Below, piece by piece: positions 45,701 to 57,153 of a stretch of 64,000 nt of DNA (its first letter is position 1; each line of letters starts with the position of its first letter). The notes under the pieces were generated by a model. That model saw only the letters and a list, made by a program, of their open reading frames with translations, had not been told where the DNA came from and did not search any database. This stretch comes from Siphonodentalium dalli (Eukaryota > Mollusca > Scaphopoda > Gadilida > Siphonodentaliidae): the NCBI GenBank assembly GCA_032622095.1, contig CP136063.1, positions 278,373,426-278,437,425 on the forward strand. The letters run 5' to 3'. The translations under genes and the position numbers were made by a program.

Positions 45701-46275
45701 CTAAACATTAATGTCGAACGCAGTTTTTCGTGTTTGTGGCATTTTATGTTAGGTCAGTTTTCGACCGAATAATGCAACTTCCGGTGTCCGTTCAGTGGCG
45801 GGGTTAATATGTGTGGATAGGGCGAATATCGGCCTTTCGTTAGACACCAAAATGAGCGCCCTACGCCCTGTATTCCTCGAGATATCGGCCGTTCCACGCA
45901 ATTTGAAATTCTGTTCCGCAGATTGCCATGCTATCCCAAATTTCACCCCATGTTAGGTCAGTTTTCGATCAAATAATGCAACTTCTGGTGTCCGGTCAGT
46001 GGCGGGGTTAATATGTGTGGATAGGGCGAATGTGGGCCTTTCGTTAGACACCAACATGAGCGCCCTACGCCCTGTATCCCTCGAGATATCGGCCGTTCCA
46101 CGCAATTTGAAATTCTGTTCCGCAGATTGTCGTTCTATTCCATATTCCATCCCATTCCGCAGATTGTCATGTCCCTATTTATGAAATAAAGCAACATGCA
46201 ACATACTTTGAAAATAAGCCACAAAAGGTATAGGTTGTCCATTTGCCTCACATGCATGGCATTTCCGAATTCATT
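42763..46275. repeat. 3.5-kb near-perfect palindrome
   Basis: The left arm 42763-44512 is the reverse complement of the right arm 44525-46275, with a 12-nt centre (aataagcctatg). Arms are about 1750 bp. The few differences seen are one indel (ctaagtaaac against the complement of gtttcactta, near 44235/44805) and a T/C change near 43558/45482. Outer flanks do not match. No transposase or RNA gene is recognised in the arms. It may be a recent inverted duplication, a giant foldback element or an assembly or library fold-back artefact. Confidence 0.95.
42888..43290. repeat. 204-bp tandem duplication in the left palindrome arm
   Basis: Two units 204 bp apart share aatctgcggaacagaatttc, ggccgatatctcgagg and ttaaccccgccactga. 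They differ at about 5-10% of positions. The mirror pair is at 45749-46150. Both strands carry ~60-codon open frames, but changes fall in all codon positions, so coding is doubtful. Confidence 0.85.
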
Positions 46276-46689
46276 TGGCAGATTTGGACATCATTAAGGC
46301 ACCATAGATCTTGATGACACAATAGAGGTCAAGTTATCAAGATAGGAGAAATCAGTCTGGAAGATTATAGGCAATTAAAGTATAACAAATAAGCCTATTA
46401 AAGACCCTGGTATAATAAACATGATAAATTACTCATTTCTGTCATAAATAGTGTCTAAATATAACAATTTCGTGTACAGCTGATGAACACTGGGGGAGGG
46501 GCGGTGGTCTCGATAGTGTAACGACACCTCAGGTAATAAAAGCAGACAACTGACATATAAACAGACAATACAAGATTAGAATGATTCATATTCACTGATG
46601 GTAAATGTTCAGATAATAATTTCAACTAATGACCATGACTTATTATCTGAACATTTCCTTTTAAGGGAACTACTTGTCAATGAGTATTT
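46276..46689. other. Unassigned sequence
   Basis: No gene. ttatctgaacatttcctttt near 46640 recurs near 50880 (ttatctgagcatttccta), each followed by gtcaatgagtattta-type sequence. This marks a short dispersed repeat. Confidence 0.4.
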
Positions 46690-46771
46690 AAACTCTCATA
46701 TATAAGAGAATGCATTGGCACAGGGTTTTCGCACAATTTCAGAAAGCTCCAGTCATGCATGAAAGGGTTAA
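46690..46771. mobile_element. Half of a CCCTTTCATGAC double-hairpin MITE
   Basis: Only the right half of a core hairpin (catatataagagaatgcat), then tggcacagggttttcgc, agctccagtcatgcatgaaa and GGG-TTAA. The left side is missing. Confidence 0.7.
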
Positions 46772-46852
46772 AATGTTTATAAAATAAATAATGATAATCA
46801 TACTATTATTAAAATAAATTTGAGATTTGAGAATAATTTTTAGCTAAAACCA

Positions 46853-46860
46853 TATATAAA
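46853..46860 (+). promoter_or_regulatory. Putative TATA box
   Basis: TATATAAA, 66 bp before the candidate start codon at 46926. A start near 46885 would fit. Supports, weakly, the first-exon call. Confidence 0.35.
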
Positions 46861-46925
46861 GCTCATGAGGACAGAATTTTGGTGCGGAGAGAAAATCAGC
46901 TGCTGGTAGAGAGACCTGAGGATTT

Positions 46926-47091
46926 ATGGCGGCGTCACTTCAAACGGAGAGAGAACAATCTCGACAAAGGATTCTATTCAACACAATGGGAACCATACCG
47001 ACCAATCGGTGGACATATCATTCTCGATGGTTTAGAACTGCTACAAAATACTCTACTAAAAGATACAAAGATTTCGACCAAGTTGAATTTG
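46926..47091 (+). CDS. Candidate first coding exon, unrecognised gene
   Basis: ATG with a following GCG, an in-frame TGA at 46917-46919, a TATA box 66 bp upstream and a donor G|GTAAAA at 47091/47092 (phase 1). It encodes 55 residues starting MAASLQTEREQSRQR, then TIPTNRWTYHSRW, rich in Arg, Thr and Tyr. No family is recognised. It lies upstream of and on the same strand as the exons at 49.9-63.5 kb, but its phase 1 end does not match the phase 0 start of the 49928 exon. Either another exon lies between or it is unrelated. Confidence 0.4.
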
Positions 47092-47234
47092 GTAAAACTC
47101 TATTTATTATTACCACTTATGCTTCAAGTTTACAAAGTTTTCATATTTTGACATTTACGCGCCATATATGTCACGTTACGTGATATTGCCATATCTGTAA
47201 ATGTCACTTCTCATCCAGTGTGTAACAACTGATA

Positions 47235-47497
47235 TTAACCCTTTCATGACTGGAGCTTCCTGAAATTTTGTGAAAACCCTGTGCCAATGCATTCTCTTAT
47301 ATATGCGAATTGCCCATATGGTGCCTCATATATATAAGAGAATACATTGGCCTAACAATATATACCTTGACCTCGTAAGCCAGTGCATTCTCTTATATAT
47401 GCGATGCTCCCTATGGGAGACTCGCATATATAAGAGAATGAACTGGCACAGGGTCTTTAATGCTGTACCAGCGCAGCTCCCATCATGAAAGGGTTAG
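47235..47497. mobile_element. Double-hairpin MITE, CCCTTTCATGAC family
   Basis: Left TTAA-CCCTTTCATGACTGGAGC. Right GCTCCCATCATGAAAGGG-TTAG (TTAA decayed by one base). Contains two core hairpins, the second with gagaatgaactgg changes. It lies about 145 bp after the candidate first exon, in its presumed intron. Confidence 0.88.
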
Positions 47498-48052
47498 CTC
47501 TATATTTGACTAGTTTATCAGGAATAAATGACATTCATTATAGACAGGACAATATTTAGGTCTGTATATACGTGAAATGATTCTACATGAAGAATGCAGC
47601 GATATTCACAATGAACCCCATTGAAAGAGGAATTGGCCATTGCGATTGACCCCCTCCCATGGAGCCTGACGCATGCATATTACTACGAGCATAATTTTCA
47701 CAACGCAGCAACTAAATTATTGAAAACTCTGTCCCCTCTACTTTCTCACTCTCTCATTCTTTCTCTCTCTCTCTCTCTCTTTCTCTCTCTATCTCTCTCT
47801 GCCTCCTGCTATCCCTAACACTATCTTCCCGCTGTTTCCATCCCCAACTCAAACTTAGTTACTTCTCCTTTAAAAAACATTATTTCTATCCTTTCCCGTC
47901 TGATTGATACCCCTCCCTCACTTATTGGGGAAGGGGCATGTCGCCAAAGAGGAGAAGAATTCATATAAGCCCTCGGGCTTGTTGTCTGATCCTCATTTCC
48001 ATACATTATCTCTTATATGTGATATATGTTTACACTAATATTTAGGTCATTG
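47498..48052. other. Unassigned sequence with (TC)n and an older repeat
   Basis: (TC)n microsatellite at about 47738-47800. At 47905-47990 lies the uninterrupted form (acttattggggaaggggcat, ttcatataagccctcgggct) of the repeat that carries the 1.6-kb insertion at 15441-17055. Confidence 0.6.
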
Positions 48053-48215
48053 TCAAGCCTGAGTTTAGTGTGTCTGTAATTTGCAGAATGAGGTCCCCGA
48101 TGGTGAATTTAGTGACCCCACATAGCCGGCTAGCATCACCAAATTCACCCTCTGGGGACCTCATTCTGAATGGCCTCATCTGCTATGGGAAACAGACTCA
48201 GATTTATAGATTTTG
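48053..48215. mobile_element. GAATGAGGTCCCC hairpin element, truncated
   Basis: Starts tcaagcctgagtttagtgtg, has the hairpin arms gtgaatttagtga and tcaccaaattcaccctctg and stops after gggaaacagactcagattta. About half of a full element. Confidence 0.75.
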
Positions 48216-48587
48216 ATTCATGGAACCATAAAATGATAGCAGGGTTGCTTCATCAGAAGGGCACACCACAAGAGGATTAGCTATGTAAACACCACCACAG
48301 TAAAGACTAAAGACGAATAATCCCTCCACCCATCGATACTAAATGCCATCAGCTTAACTGCATCTTAATCAAGGTGTTAGCTTTTCCTAAACCATATAAA
48401 ACACCACTAATATAATTACATTGTTAGATTTCCTGAAATGAATGTTACTGATTGACCAATATTTGTCAACTGTCTTGAGGAATTAAAAAGTGACTTGCCA
48501 AAACCTTTTGCCAAATGAAAATATTTTTTGCCAAATGTTAATTATTTTTGCCATTGGCAAATTTGGCAAGTGACAGCGCGAACCCTG
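48216..48587. other. Unassigned sequence, ttgccaaatg repeats
   Basis: 48487-48585 contains repeated ttttgccaaatg and tggcaaatttggcaag and ends gacagcgcgaaccctg. A related sequence is at about 56740-56840 (gggttcacgctgtaataggc). It may be a hAT-like element end (CAGGGTTC), a guess from the terminus. Confidence 0.4.
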
Positions 48588-49234
48588 AGGTAGCAGTACA
48601 CGATTTCACGGGTTGTAGGGGGTCTGAAAAATAGAAAAATAAGTATCTGGGGGCCATAACAGCCAGTGTAGCCTGTGTTAAATGTGTATTTACTGGTTTG
48701 AAGGTTTAATTATTTTACAAAACTGGGAAAGTTCTCAAAAAATTGAAAAATTTGGATACGCAACAGGGTTTTCGTATTCAGTGGAGGCCAACTCTGTGTT
48801 ATTGGTTACAGGAAAATAGCCCGATTTCTCTCCCCTGAATTCTGTCATCTGGGCTCGCAAGACATTTTTTTCAAATTGATACAACTTTTTTTTTATTTCA
48901 AATATTTCTCAGCACTAACATAGCTCTATCAGGTGGAAGAAGCTTATTTACTGACATTCGCTCTATCATGGTCTGTTTTTGGGTTGAAAATGGTCAATTT
49001 GAGTAAAAAAATGGGTAAAATTGAGCGTTTTGTGTGTGCAGACCAAGGGGCATAACTCAATAACAAATTGTACGAAGAAGCTAAAGTACAGACAAATGAT
49101 TACACCTAAAATTTCTGTCAAAATTAAAACATGCTTGATGGGACCTATGCCAAAGATAATGGCTCAGCATTGATTTGAACTACAGTACCCCCTCCCAGGT
49201 TGGCAAAATTGCTGGAAATCGTGTACTGCTACCT
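48588..49234. mobile_element. ~650-bp element with 20-bp perfect TIR
   Basis: aggtagcagtacacgatttc at 48588-48607 is exactly inverted at 49215-49234 (gaaatcgtgtactgctacct). The interior (about 607 bp) has no long frame. Flanks do not show a clear duplication. Only one copy is visible here. Confidence 0.75.
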
Positions 49235-49624
49235 GACCGAGAACCAGTCTATTCAACAAGAGACATTGAGTGCATGGAAATAAACAGAGATGAGAGTTGT
49301 AGAAACAATGACAGATGGCAGCTAGAAGCAATTTTTATTCACTAAGCCATTATTTCAACTTTGAGACGAAAATATGTTAATATTAAAATGTGCTCTTACT
49401 TCCATGAAGCATTGAAAAATATTCTGAAAATTAGATTTAGACTTAAATGTTTCAATTACCTGTGCAATCAGTTATGTTTGTTGACAATTCGCTGTAACAT
49501 TAATGTTTACATAACATGTAAGATATTGTTATTGAGAATTATATATATAGTCAGTATGAGTGTTGTTGATCTATTTGCACATGTACTTGATCATAGTGGT
49601 TTTACAGACATTAGACTTTTCACA
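49235..49624. other. Unassigned, AT-rich
   Basis: Presumed intronic sequence of the unrecognised gene. A 131-aa frame begins at 49361 but runs into the palindromic MITE and has no motif. Confidence 0.35.
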
Positions 49625-49820
49625 TACAGTAATTCTCTAATTAATCGACCTCTTAACCACAGCAGAATTATGGGTAACTTTTCAGGATTTAGTCGGAAAT
49701 ATGGCTTGTTGCCATTCATCGGAAAGCTCTCGGCAACAAGCCATATTTCCGACTAAATCCTGAAAAGTTACCCATAATTCTGCTGTGGTTAAGAGGTCGA
49801 TTAATTAGAGCATTACTGTA
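49625..49820. mobile_element. Palindromic MITE with TA-CAGTAAT ends, loop-deleted
   Basis: 196 bp. Both arms are present (tttcaggatttagtcggaaa and its complement), but about 20 bp at the apex are lost, leaving ggaaagctctcggcaacaag. Confidence 0.88.
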
Positions 49821-49927
49821 TGCCTACTGCGAAGGCGTTGAGATCAGATTGACATTACTGTTTCCATGGAAAACGAGATTTGTTTGGATTCATGTTGCAG
49901 TTTAGTAACCTAATTCTATCTTAGTAG

Positions 49928-50023
49928 TTTAAACTACAGGCTCAATCGGCCGGCAGAAAAGTATCACTCTTCCCAGAGTTCCGACTACAAAAGCTGATTC
50001 CACATGCAAAGAAAATCGATCAG
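49928..50023 (+). CDS. Candidate internal exon, unrecognised gene
   Basis: Acceptor ttagtag (or ctacag at 49934-49939), donor CAG|GTAAGA at 50023/50024. In phase 0 it reads FKLQAQSAGRKVSLFPEFRL then QKLIPHAKKIDQ and would join in frame to the 53022 exon (KKKKLRVD). A second frame (GSIGRQKSITLPRVPTTKAD) is also open and would fit the phase 1 end of 46926-47091, but not the downstream exon. Basic and coil-like. No domain is recognised. Confidence 0.4.
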
Positions 50024-51003
50024 GTAAGAAAACATAGCCATTTCCATTTCATTATCGCTTTCTTTACTAAATACTCATTGACGAGTACAGGGTTTCTGCT
50101 AGGGTTGATGTAAACATATTTTATTCCAATAAAAAAATAACATGTTTAAACATTTGACAAATATTTTACATTAAGACAGAATAATATATATAATCGGATG
50201 ATTGGAAAGGGGATTAAACAACAAGCCCAAGGGCTTTTATTAAGTTTGCTCCCCTTTTGTTTCGCGCTCACTCTTCATTGAGTGTAGAGGGGGGGGGGGG
50301 GTCGGACAGGAAGGAATGAAACTATGATAATTATAGTATAATGTTGTTGTCGTGAGAAGCAGGGAGAGAGATTCTGCTAGGGTTGAAATGTACAGTCTGT
50401 ATCACCTAGGATAGGATGGAATGACCATGGTTTGGCCCTCATATATGCAAATGTTAAAATTCCATTCTTGCACCAGTGAATAGTGCTGGGCGGTTGTGTT
50501 GGGCTATAAAACTACCACTGTAATTTGAAAATCACACCACAATACACTCGATTACATGTTATTTTCTTAAATATTAAGAAATTTCACTGAATTCATCATC
50601 TATGAACAAACATCTATGAACTCTGGTCACCAACTTTGATGTCATGGTAATATCAGATAAATCTAATCCTGTATAAGGAATTACTATTTATGAAATTGTC
50701 AACGGGACTATTTATCAAAGTTAATATTCATGGCATATGATTATACATTCCGACAGAAATATATGAGGACTACACAGATGATTTATCTATCGTACTGAAC
50801 AACTATTGCTATCATTGTACCCGACCCCTGATATTTTTGCATGTATTGTTTCCCTTGTTTTTAGGGAATGTTGAACTTATTATCTGAGCATTTCCTAAGT
50901 GAACTAACCGTCAATGAATATTTAGTATAGGAAGGGTTAAAATCAAATGTTAAAATAAGAAACCTCTAGCTATTATTTTGAAATAATAAAAAAATAATAG
51001 CAG
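50024..51003. other. Presumed intron, unassigned
   Basis: Contains a G run at 50290-50300 and acaagcccaagggcttttat near 50220, a relative of the repeat at 47.96 kb. No exon is recognised. Confidence 0.4.
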
Positions 51004-51480
51004 TTAAAGGTACTCAATCCGATCAGAGGTCCCCATCTCAACAGATTCCAACAACAAAAATCCGATCAGAGGGTCCTATATTACTATTTCTTTGGCTTTG
51101 GGGTTAAAAAATATTTGATTCGAGTCGAGGAACCCATCAAACAGAGCTCAGAGTTATTAGATATTGATTTTTGAAATTTGTTATTTTCTCGAGATGAGTA
51201 CTAATAAATGCCCTTAACTTCGTAATCTGCTCGAGATGTGTACACCAAAACACTATTCAAACAGACAAGGATGGATAACTCTAAAATCAAGTGGTAATAA
51301 TAACGCAATTTTGACTGTGTTCTGGGACAGAAAGAATAGAAATAACGAAACTTCAAATATTGATATCTGATCACCCTGAGCGTTGATTGGTAGGTTCCTC
51401 GACTCGAATCAATTATTTTTTACCCCCAAAGCCAAAGAAATAGTAATATAGGACCCTCTGATCGGATTGAGTACCTTTAA
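51004..51480. mobile_element. MITE, AGGTACTCAATCC family
   Basis: 477 bp: TTAA-AGGTACTCAATCCGATCA at the left, TGATCGGATTGAGTACCT... at the right with TTAA. Internal order as in 25940-26501. Confidence 0.88.
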
Positions 51481-51730
51481 TGTGAAAACATAAAAACCCA
51501 AAATAAGATGGATGCTCTAATAGCAATACAATAACAAGTGCAGCGCCAAGCGTGGCATATGCCCCAGAATCTCAGTTTAGAGAGTGGGTAATACTAAATA
51601 TTTATGTGGATGGAAAATTATGTTATTTTCTAAATTCAAGTAGTGGGTATCCTTTCCCCTTAAACTTGGCTATCAACACACAAAAGCACAACCAAATCTG
51701 ATGATCCATGCCCAAGTTACAAGCTGCACA

Positions 51731-52156
51731 TATGTGACCCGCCATATCAAATCCAGTCGGAAGTCGGGATTTTTTTACCCTGTGCCAATGCATTCTCTTA
51801 TATATGCGAGTCGACCATAGGTCGCCTCGCATATATAAGAGAATGCATTGGCCTAACAATTTTTTACAATTTTAATAATTCGTTCTTGTATTCTTTAACA
51901 ATTTTATAATTTCACCCATACAGAGCCCCAGACAAACATGAGCAGACGACACTCTTCCATATGCTTCTATATATGTGTGGGGCTCCCTGCAGGGTAATGG
52001 ATGTTTTTTATTTTATGTCCTAAAAATTGTAAGAAACATTTATTTAAAAAACATGATAAAAAATTGGCCTGGTCGCCTCGCATATATAAGAGAATGCATT
52101 GGCACAGGGTAAAAAAATCCCGACTTCCGACTGGATTTGATATGGCGGGTCACATA
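51731..52156. mobile_element. Double-hairpin MITE with TATGTGACCCGCC ends
   Basis: Inverted ends tatgtgacccgccatatcaa and ttgatatggcgggtcacata continue inward through atccagtcggaagtcgggat, giving TIRs of over 50 bp before the CCCTGTG core. The ends are TA, not TTAA. One complete core hairpin, one half-deleted hairpin (cctggtcgcctcgcatat) and a small agagcccc/ggggctc hairpin between them. A partial relative is at 19266-19678. Confidence 0.85.
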
Positions 52157-53021
52157 TTGCACAGGAAACAGCCTAGAGGGTGACATATTCTCTCTAAAAT
52201 GTGCCATTTCTCCATACTTTTGTCCCAAGGTGTAGTGTCTTCTCTCTCATATACCAGTATGCATATATGTCCCAACAGCATATTTTAAGCATATATTTAC
52301 TGATTATAATGGGGTTCTTACTCACTACAATGGTTTTATAAATGGGCTTGTGTGATGCATAATACTTTTTGGATCATAGAAGGGTGATGTTTGGTGTAAT
52401 TTGAACTTCAGCCATTGTTGATACTTCTTCCTAATAACTGTCCACTTCTCCCTAATAACCAAACAGGCAGAAGTAATGTCCTAAATAATCGACTCCTTAA
52501 CCACATCAGAACTATGGGTAATTTTTCAGGATTTAGTCGGAAATATGGCTTGTTGCCATTCATCGGAAAGCTCTTACTGAGAGCTTTCCAATAAATGGCA
52601 ACATTGCTGATTGCACAGTGTGACACTATATATAAGACAATGTCTGCAGCAATTTGTTTTAATTATGCGCAAAACATTGGTAGGTTCTGAGATTTGCCTT
52701 CGCCAAAAAATAGATGACAAAATTTCTTTTTGCCTAGGCATTAGCCTCAGCTCAGCCGATAGCTATCGGTAATTAAAAGAGCTGAGTACTTGTCATTCAA
52801 TTAAACATATGGTCAAGGGAGGTATTTCTAATGAAGAAATAATTCAAGTCATACCAGAACTTGAAAATTTACACAATTAATATCTGACGCCACAATATAA
52901 TTTCACAGAAGTTCACAGCTGAAGCTCTATTTGTATAAATTTTTAAGGACAGAGAATTTGCCATTGTTTAAAGCTGCGTACAATAATGTGCCATCAACAT
53001 GTATTTATGCCTCATTTTCAG
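52157..53021. other. Presumed intron with a truncated palindromic MITE
   Basis: 52465-52604 is a damaged copy of the CAGTAATGC palindrome: the left arm is intact and the right arm is lost after gagctttccaataaatggc. The remainder is AT-rich. The last 20 bp (tatttatgcctcattttcag) form the acceptor of the next exon. Confidence 0.6.
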
Positions 53022-53183
53022 AAAAAGAAGAAGTTGAGAGTTGATACTGAAAGTGGCCCGACGACTGACGTTGACCCACAGGCTGGCTTCGCTGAGGTTC
53101 ATGCAAAAATTGGTGAGACGAAAAAGAGAATAGTTGCAGTGAAGGGTGGACTCCCATATGAACTGCACATCCGAGCTATACAG
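53022..53183 (+). CDS. Internal exon, unrecognised gene
   Basis: 162 nt, 54 codons, phase 0 at both ends. Acceptor tttatgcctcattttcag, donor CAG|GTGAGAT. Reads KKKKLRVDTESGPTTDVD, then PQAGFAEVHAKIGETKKRI and VAVKGGLPYELHIRAIQ. The frame is fully open and the composition is protein-like. It joins in phase to DMKLASEEIP of the 62354 exon. The last ~14 nt plus the donor are the source of the minisatellite that follows. Skipping to the next donor 24 nt on would add eight residues (VRYIQAIQ) in frame. No family is recognised. Confidence 0.7.
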
Positions 53184-55407
53184 GTGAGATACATACAAGC
53201 TATACAGGTGAGAAGCTATACAGGTGGGAATCCAAGCTATACAGGTAAGATCCAAGCTATACAGGTAAGATCCAAGCTATACAGGTGAGAATCCAAGCTA
53301 TACAGGTAAGATCCAAGCTATACAGGTAAGATCCAAGCTATACAGGTAAGATCCAAGCTATACGGGTGAGATCCAAGCTATACAGGTGAGATCCAAGCTA
53401 TACAGGTGAGATCCAAGCTATACAGGTAAGATCCAAGCTATACAGGTGAGACACTTCCAAGCTATACAGGTGAGATACATCCAAGCTATACAGGTGAGAT
53501 TTAACATCCAAGCTATACAGGTGAGATTTAACATCCAAGCTATACAGGTGAGATTTAACATCCAAGCTATACAGGTGAGATTTAATACATCCAAGCTATA
53601 CAGGTGAGATTTAACATCATCCAAGCTATAGATGTGAGATTTAACATCATCCAAGCTATACAGGTGAGATTTAACATCCAAGCTATACAGGTGAGATTTA
53701 ACATCCAAGCTATACAGGTGAGATTTCACATCCAAGCTATACAGGTGAGATTTCACATCCAAGCTATACAGGTGAGATACATCCAAGCTATACAGGTGAG
53801 ATTTAATACATCCAAGCTGTACATGTGAGATTTAACATCATCCAAGCTATACATGTGAGATTTCACATCCAAGCTATACAGGTGAGATTTAACATCCAAG
53901 CTATACAGGTGAGATACATCCAAGCTATACAGGTGAGATTTAATACATCCAAGCTGTACAGGTGAGATTTAACATCACCCAAGCTATACAGGTGAGATTT
54001 AACATTCAAGCTATACAGGTGAGATTTCACATCCAAGCTATACAGGTGAGATACATCCAAGCTATACAGGTGAGATTTAATACATCCAAGCTGTACATGT
54101 GAGATTTAACATCATCCAAGCTATACATGTGAGATTTCACATCCAAGCTATACAGGTGAGATTTAACATCCAAGCTATACAGGTGAGATACATCCAAGCT
54201 ATACAGGTGAGATTTAATACATCCAAGCTGTACAGGTGAGATTTAACATCACCCAAGCTATACAGGTGAGATTTAACATTCAAGCTATACAGGTGAGATT
54301 TAATACATCCAAGCTATACAGGTGAGATTTAACATCACCCAAGCTATACAGGTGAGATACATCCAAGCTATACAGGTGAGATTTAATACATCCAAGCTAT
54401 ACAGGTGAGATTTAACATCACCCAAGCTATACAGGTGAGATTTAACATTCAAGCTATACAGGTGAGATTTAACATCCAAGCTATACAGGTGATATTTAAC
54501 ATCCAAGCTATACAGGTGAGATACATCCAAGCTATACAGGTGAGATTTAATACATCCAAGCTGTACAGGTGAGATTTAACATCACCCAAGCTATACAGGT
54601 GAGATTTAACATTCAAGCTATACAGGTGAGATTTAACATCCAAGCTATACAGGTGATATTTAACATCCAAGCTATACAGGTGAGATACATCCAAGCTATA
54701 CAGGTGAGATGATACATCCAAGCTATACAGGTGAGATTTAATACATCCAAGCTGTACAGGTGAGATTTAACATCATCCAAGCTATACAGGTGAGATTTCA
54801 CATCCAAGCTATACAGGTGAGATTTAACATCCAAGCTATACAGGTGAGATTTAACATCTAAGCTATACAGGTGAGATTTAACATCCAAGCTATACAGGTG
54901 AGATTTCACATCCAAGCTATACAGGTGAGATTTAACATCCAAGCTATACAGGTGAGATTTAACATCTAAGCTATACAGGTGAGATTTAACATCCAAGCTA
55001 TACAGGTGAGATTTAACATCCAAGCTATACAGGTGAGATTTAACATCCAAGCTATACAGGTGAGATTTAACATCCAAGCTATACAGGTGAGATACATCCA
55101 AGCTATACAGGTGAGATTTAACATCTAAGCTATACAGGTGAGATTTCACATCCAAGCTATACAGGTGAGATTTCACATCCAAGCTATACAGGTGAGATTT
55201 AAAATCCAAGCTATACAGGTGAGATTTCACATCCAAGCTATACAGGTGAGATTTCACATCCAAGCTATACAGGTGAGATTTAACATCCAAGCTATACAGG
55301 TGAGATTTCACATGTTTTCTGCTATACAGGTGAGATTTCACATCCAAGCTATACAGGTGAGATTTCACATCCAAGCTATACAGGTGAGATTTCACATGGT
55401 TTCTGCT
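53169..55407 (+). repeat. Minisatellite of amplified 5' splice sites, ~2.2 kb
   Basis: Roughly 85-95 units, each centred on ccaagctatacaggtgagat, that is, exon end plus donor (CAG|GTGAG or CAG|GTAAG). The first ~280 bp have 16-24-bp units with gtaag. The rest mostly has ~26-27-bp units with tttaacatc or tttcacatc spacers. Variant units (gctgtacag, catcacccaagc) recur at intervals, showing higher-order duplication. It starts exactly at the exon 53022-53183 boundary. Long minus-strand frames (HLYSLDVKS repeats) arise from the 27-bp period. Confidence 0.97.
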
Positions 55408-56084
55408 AATGAAAAATAATTTAATCATAAGCTGTCAATTCACTGATTCCAGTAAAACAATTTGTTGTTGCATTATTAGCCATTAAGGTTAAATGCCGAT
55501 AAACTTAAGTGTTGGGGCACTATTCCTGGACAGCAGCCCCACACATGTTTGGAAAGAAAAATTAGGTAATAATTAAAAAATGTCATTCCGATCCCTTGTC
55601 AATTATAATCAAAGAAACGTTCAATACATCAGCAGAAGTTATTTATAAGTTGGATGTAAAACATCCAATGGTGGGGTGACTATTTCAACATTCAGTTTTT
55701 TGTCTCTCCTGTAATATTGTCTAAAACGTTGATATGAGGTTTGGAAGCTCACTGACTTGTAGGTTGAATAATAATTTAAATTTATAATTATATTAACCCA
55801 CATATTTCAGATGCAGCGTTAATGGTAAGATTAAAGTTTCTTTGCCTGTAGTGTTAGTTTTCCTCTTTATTGTCTTATACACTAACAATTTTACATTAAA
55901 AGGGAATGCCCTCTTTGCGTGTCATCATTTGCCCAAATTTGTATTATGCCTTGTTCAAAATTTCTTTTGTTTTAAATTCACATGGCAGCTTGCGCTCCAA
56001 AATACACTTAATATGTGAATGGGTGAAGATCACCAACTTTAACTGGGGAAGTTCAATCTGATCCTTGTTCTCCCATCGCAGTTG
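55408..56084. other. Presumed intron, unassigned
   Basis: AT-rich. A micro-exon-like 55811-55824 (tttcag before, gtaaga after) was considered and rejected. No gene. Confidence 0.4.
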
Positions 56085-56207
56085 AGGCCTCAGCAGAATG
56101 AGGTCTCCAGATGGTGAAATTGGTGATGCTAGCCTGCTGTGCTGGGTTGCGTCACTAAATTCACCCTCTTGGGACCTCATTATGCAAATGACAGACACAC
56201 TATTTCA
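56085..56207. mobile_element. GAATGAGGTCCCC hairpin element, short copy
   Basis: One hairpin only: gcagaatgaggtctccagat to gggacctcattatgcaaatg, followed by acagacacact. About 123 bp. Confidence 0.7.
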
Positions 56208-57153
56208 AAGCTTGCAATGAGGAATGGTGGAACCATAACCAAATACTAAGATGCCTTTTTGGAGACACCTCTACTGTTCCCAGTAAATACAGTGTTTTTG
56301 TATTCCACATGATTATTTCTAAATTAGAGCTAACTCTTTATTTACCAAGAAAACTCCACTGTACTCCACATTACAAACAAACAACATATGAAAGAAATGA
56401 TACAGAGATGTAATGAGTCAATTATTAGCACCGACCATGAATATGATCACATTAACTTGATTAATCTATCACATCACATGGATTACAAATGTTCAGTAGT
56501 ATAGGTGCATAAAATTATTCTTTTGTTATATAACAAACTACCTCCAATACGGATGACATTACAATATGACTGAATGAATACTACTGAATGAATGAATTTT
56601 CCAAGAAAATACTATTCCAATTTTGACATTCTGTGACATTCAAAATGGGCTATCCCTTTAATCGGCTTGTTTCTTTTGAATTGCATTGATTTGTTATGAA
56701 CAGTTGTTATTACAGTTTAACATGTATCCCCATAGTCAGGGTTCACGCTGTAATAGGCCAAATTGGTCAATGGCAATATTTTTGTTTTGAAAATGGCCAA
56801 AAATAATTCATTTGGCCAGTTTGGCCTGATTTTTTTTTACCCCAAAATCGGAAATCTAATTAAAATTTTTGTAACAGGAGCGACATGAGATTCAAATTTA
56901 TAGTATGATCATCTGCTAATTGATAATCTTACACTTACTAGTATTGGTATATTGCTTCAGAATTGGTGTCTATAATTTATAAACAAAAACTTAACTTGTC
57001 ATTCTGAAGTAACACCAGAGTCACCCTACTTTTGATATCCATTGGGACATCTCATTCAAGATATACAGGTGCACCGTGTAATCATGGAAACATTGAAACA
57101 TTCATTCTCTAAGCTTCCACAGCAGAAATATGAGATCTCATATAAGGTACAGG
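56208..57153. other. Presumed intron, unassigned
   Basis: Around 56740-56840 has the gggttcacgctgtaa and ttggcc/aatttggtca phrases related to 48487-48585. Otherwise no structure is recognised. Confidence 0.4.

Noticed and set aside
42888-46184. Pairs of ~65-codon frames in the giant palindrome
   Set aside because: Both strands are open, substitutions between tandem copies occur at all codon positions, and no family is recognised. Treated as non-coding repeat.
53169-55407. CRISPR-like array of short repeats
   Set aside because: Repeat and spacer are not separable: the whole unit is repeated with variable length and the context is a eukaryotic exon boundary.
53418-55428. Long minus-strand reading frames rich in SHLYSLDVK repeats, up to 271 aa
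   Set aside because: They follow the 26-27-bp period of the splice-site minisatellite. The unit is a multiple of three in places, so all-frame openness is expected. The sequence is explained by the plus-strand exon boundary.
55811-55824. Possible 14-nt micro-exon between tttcag and gtaaga
   Set aside because: It is not needed for phase, since the 53022 and 62354 exons already join in frame. In phase 0 it contains a stop codon (atg cag cgt taa).
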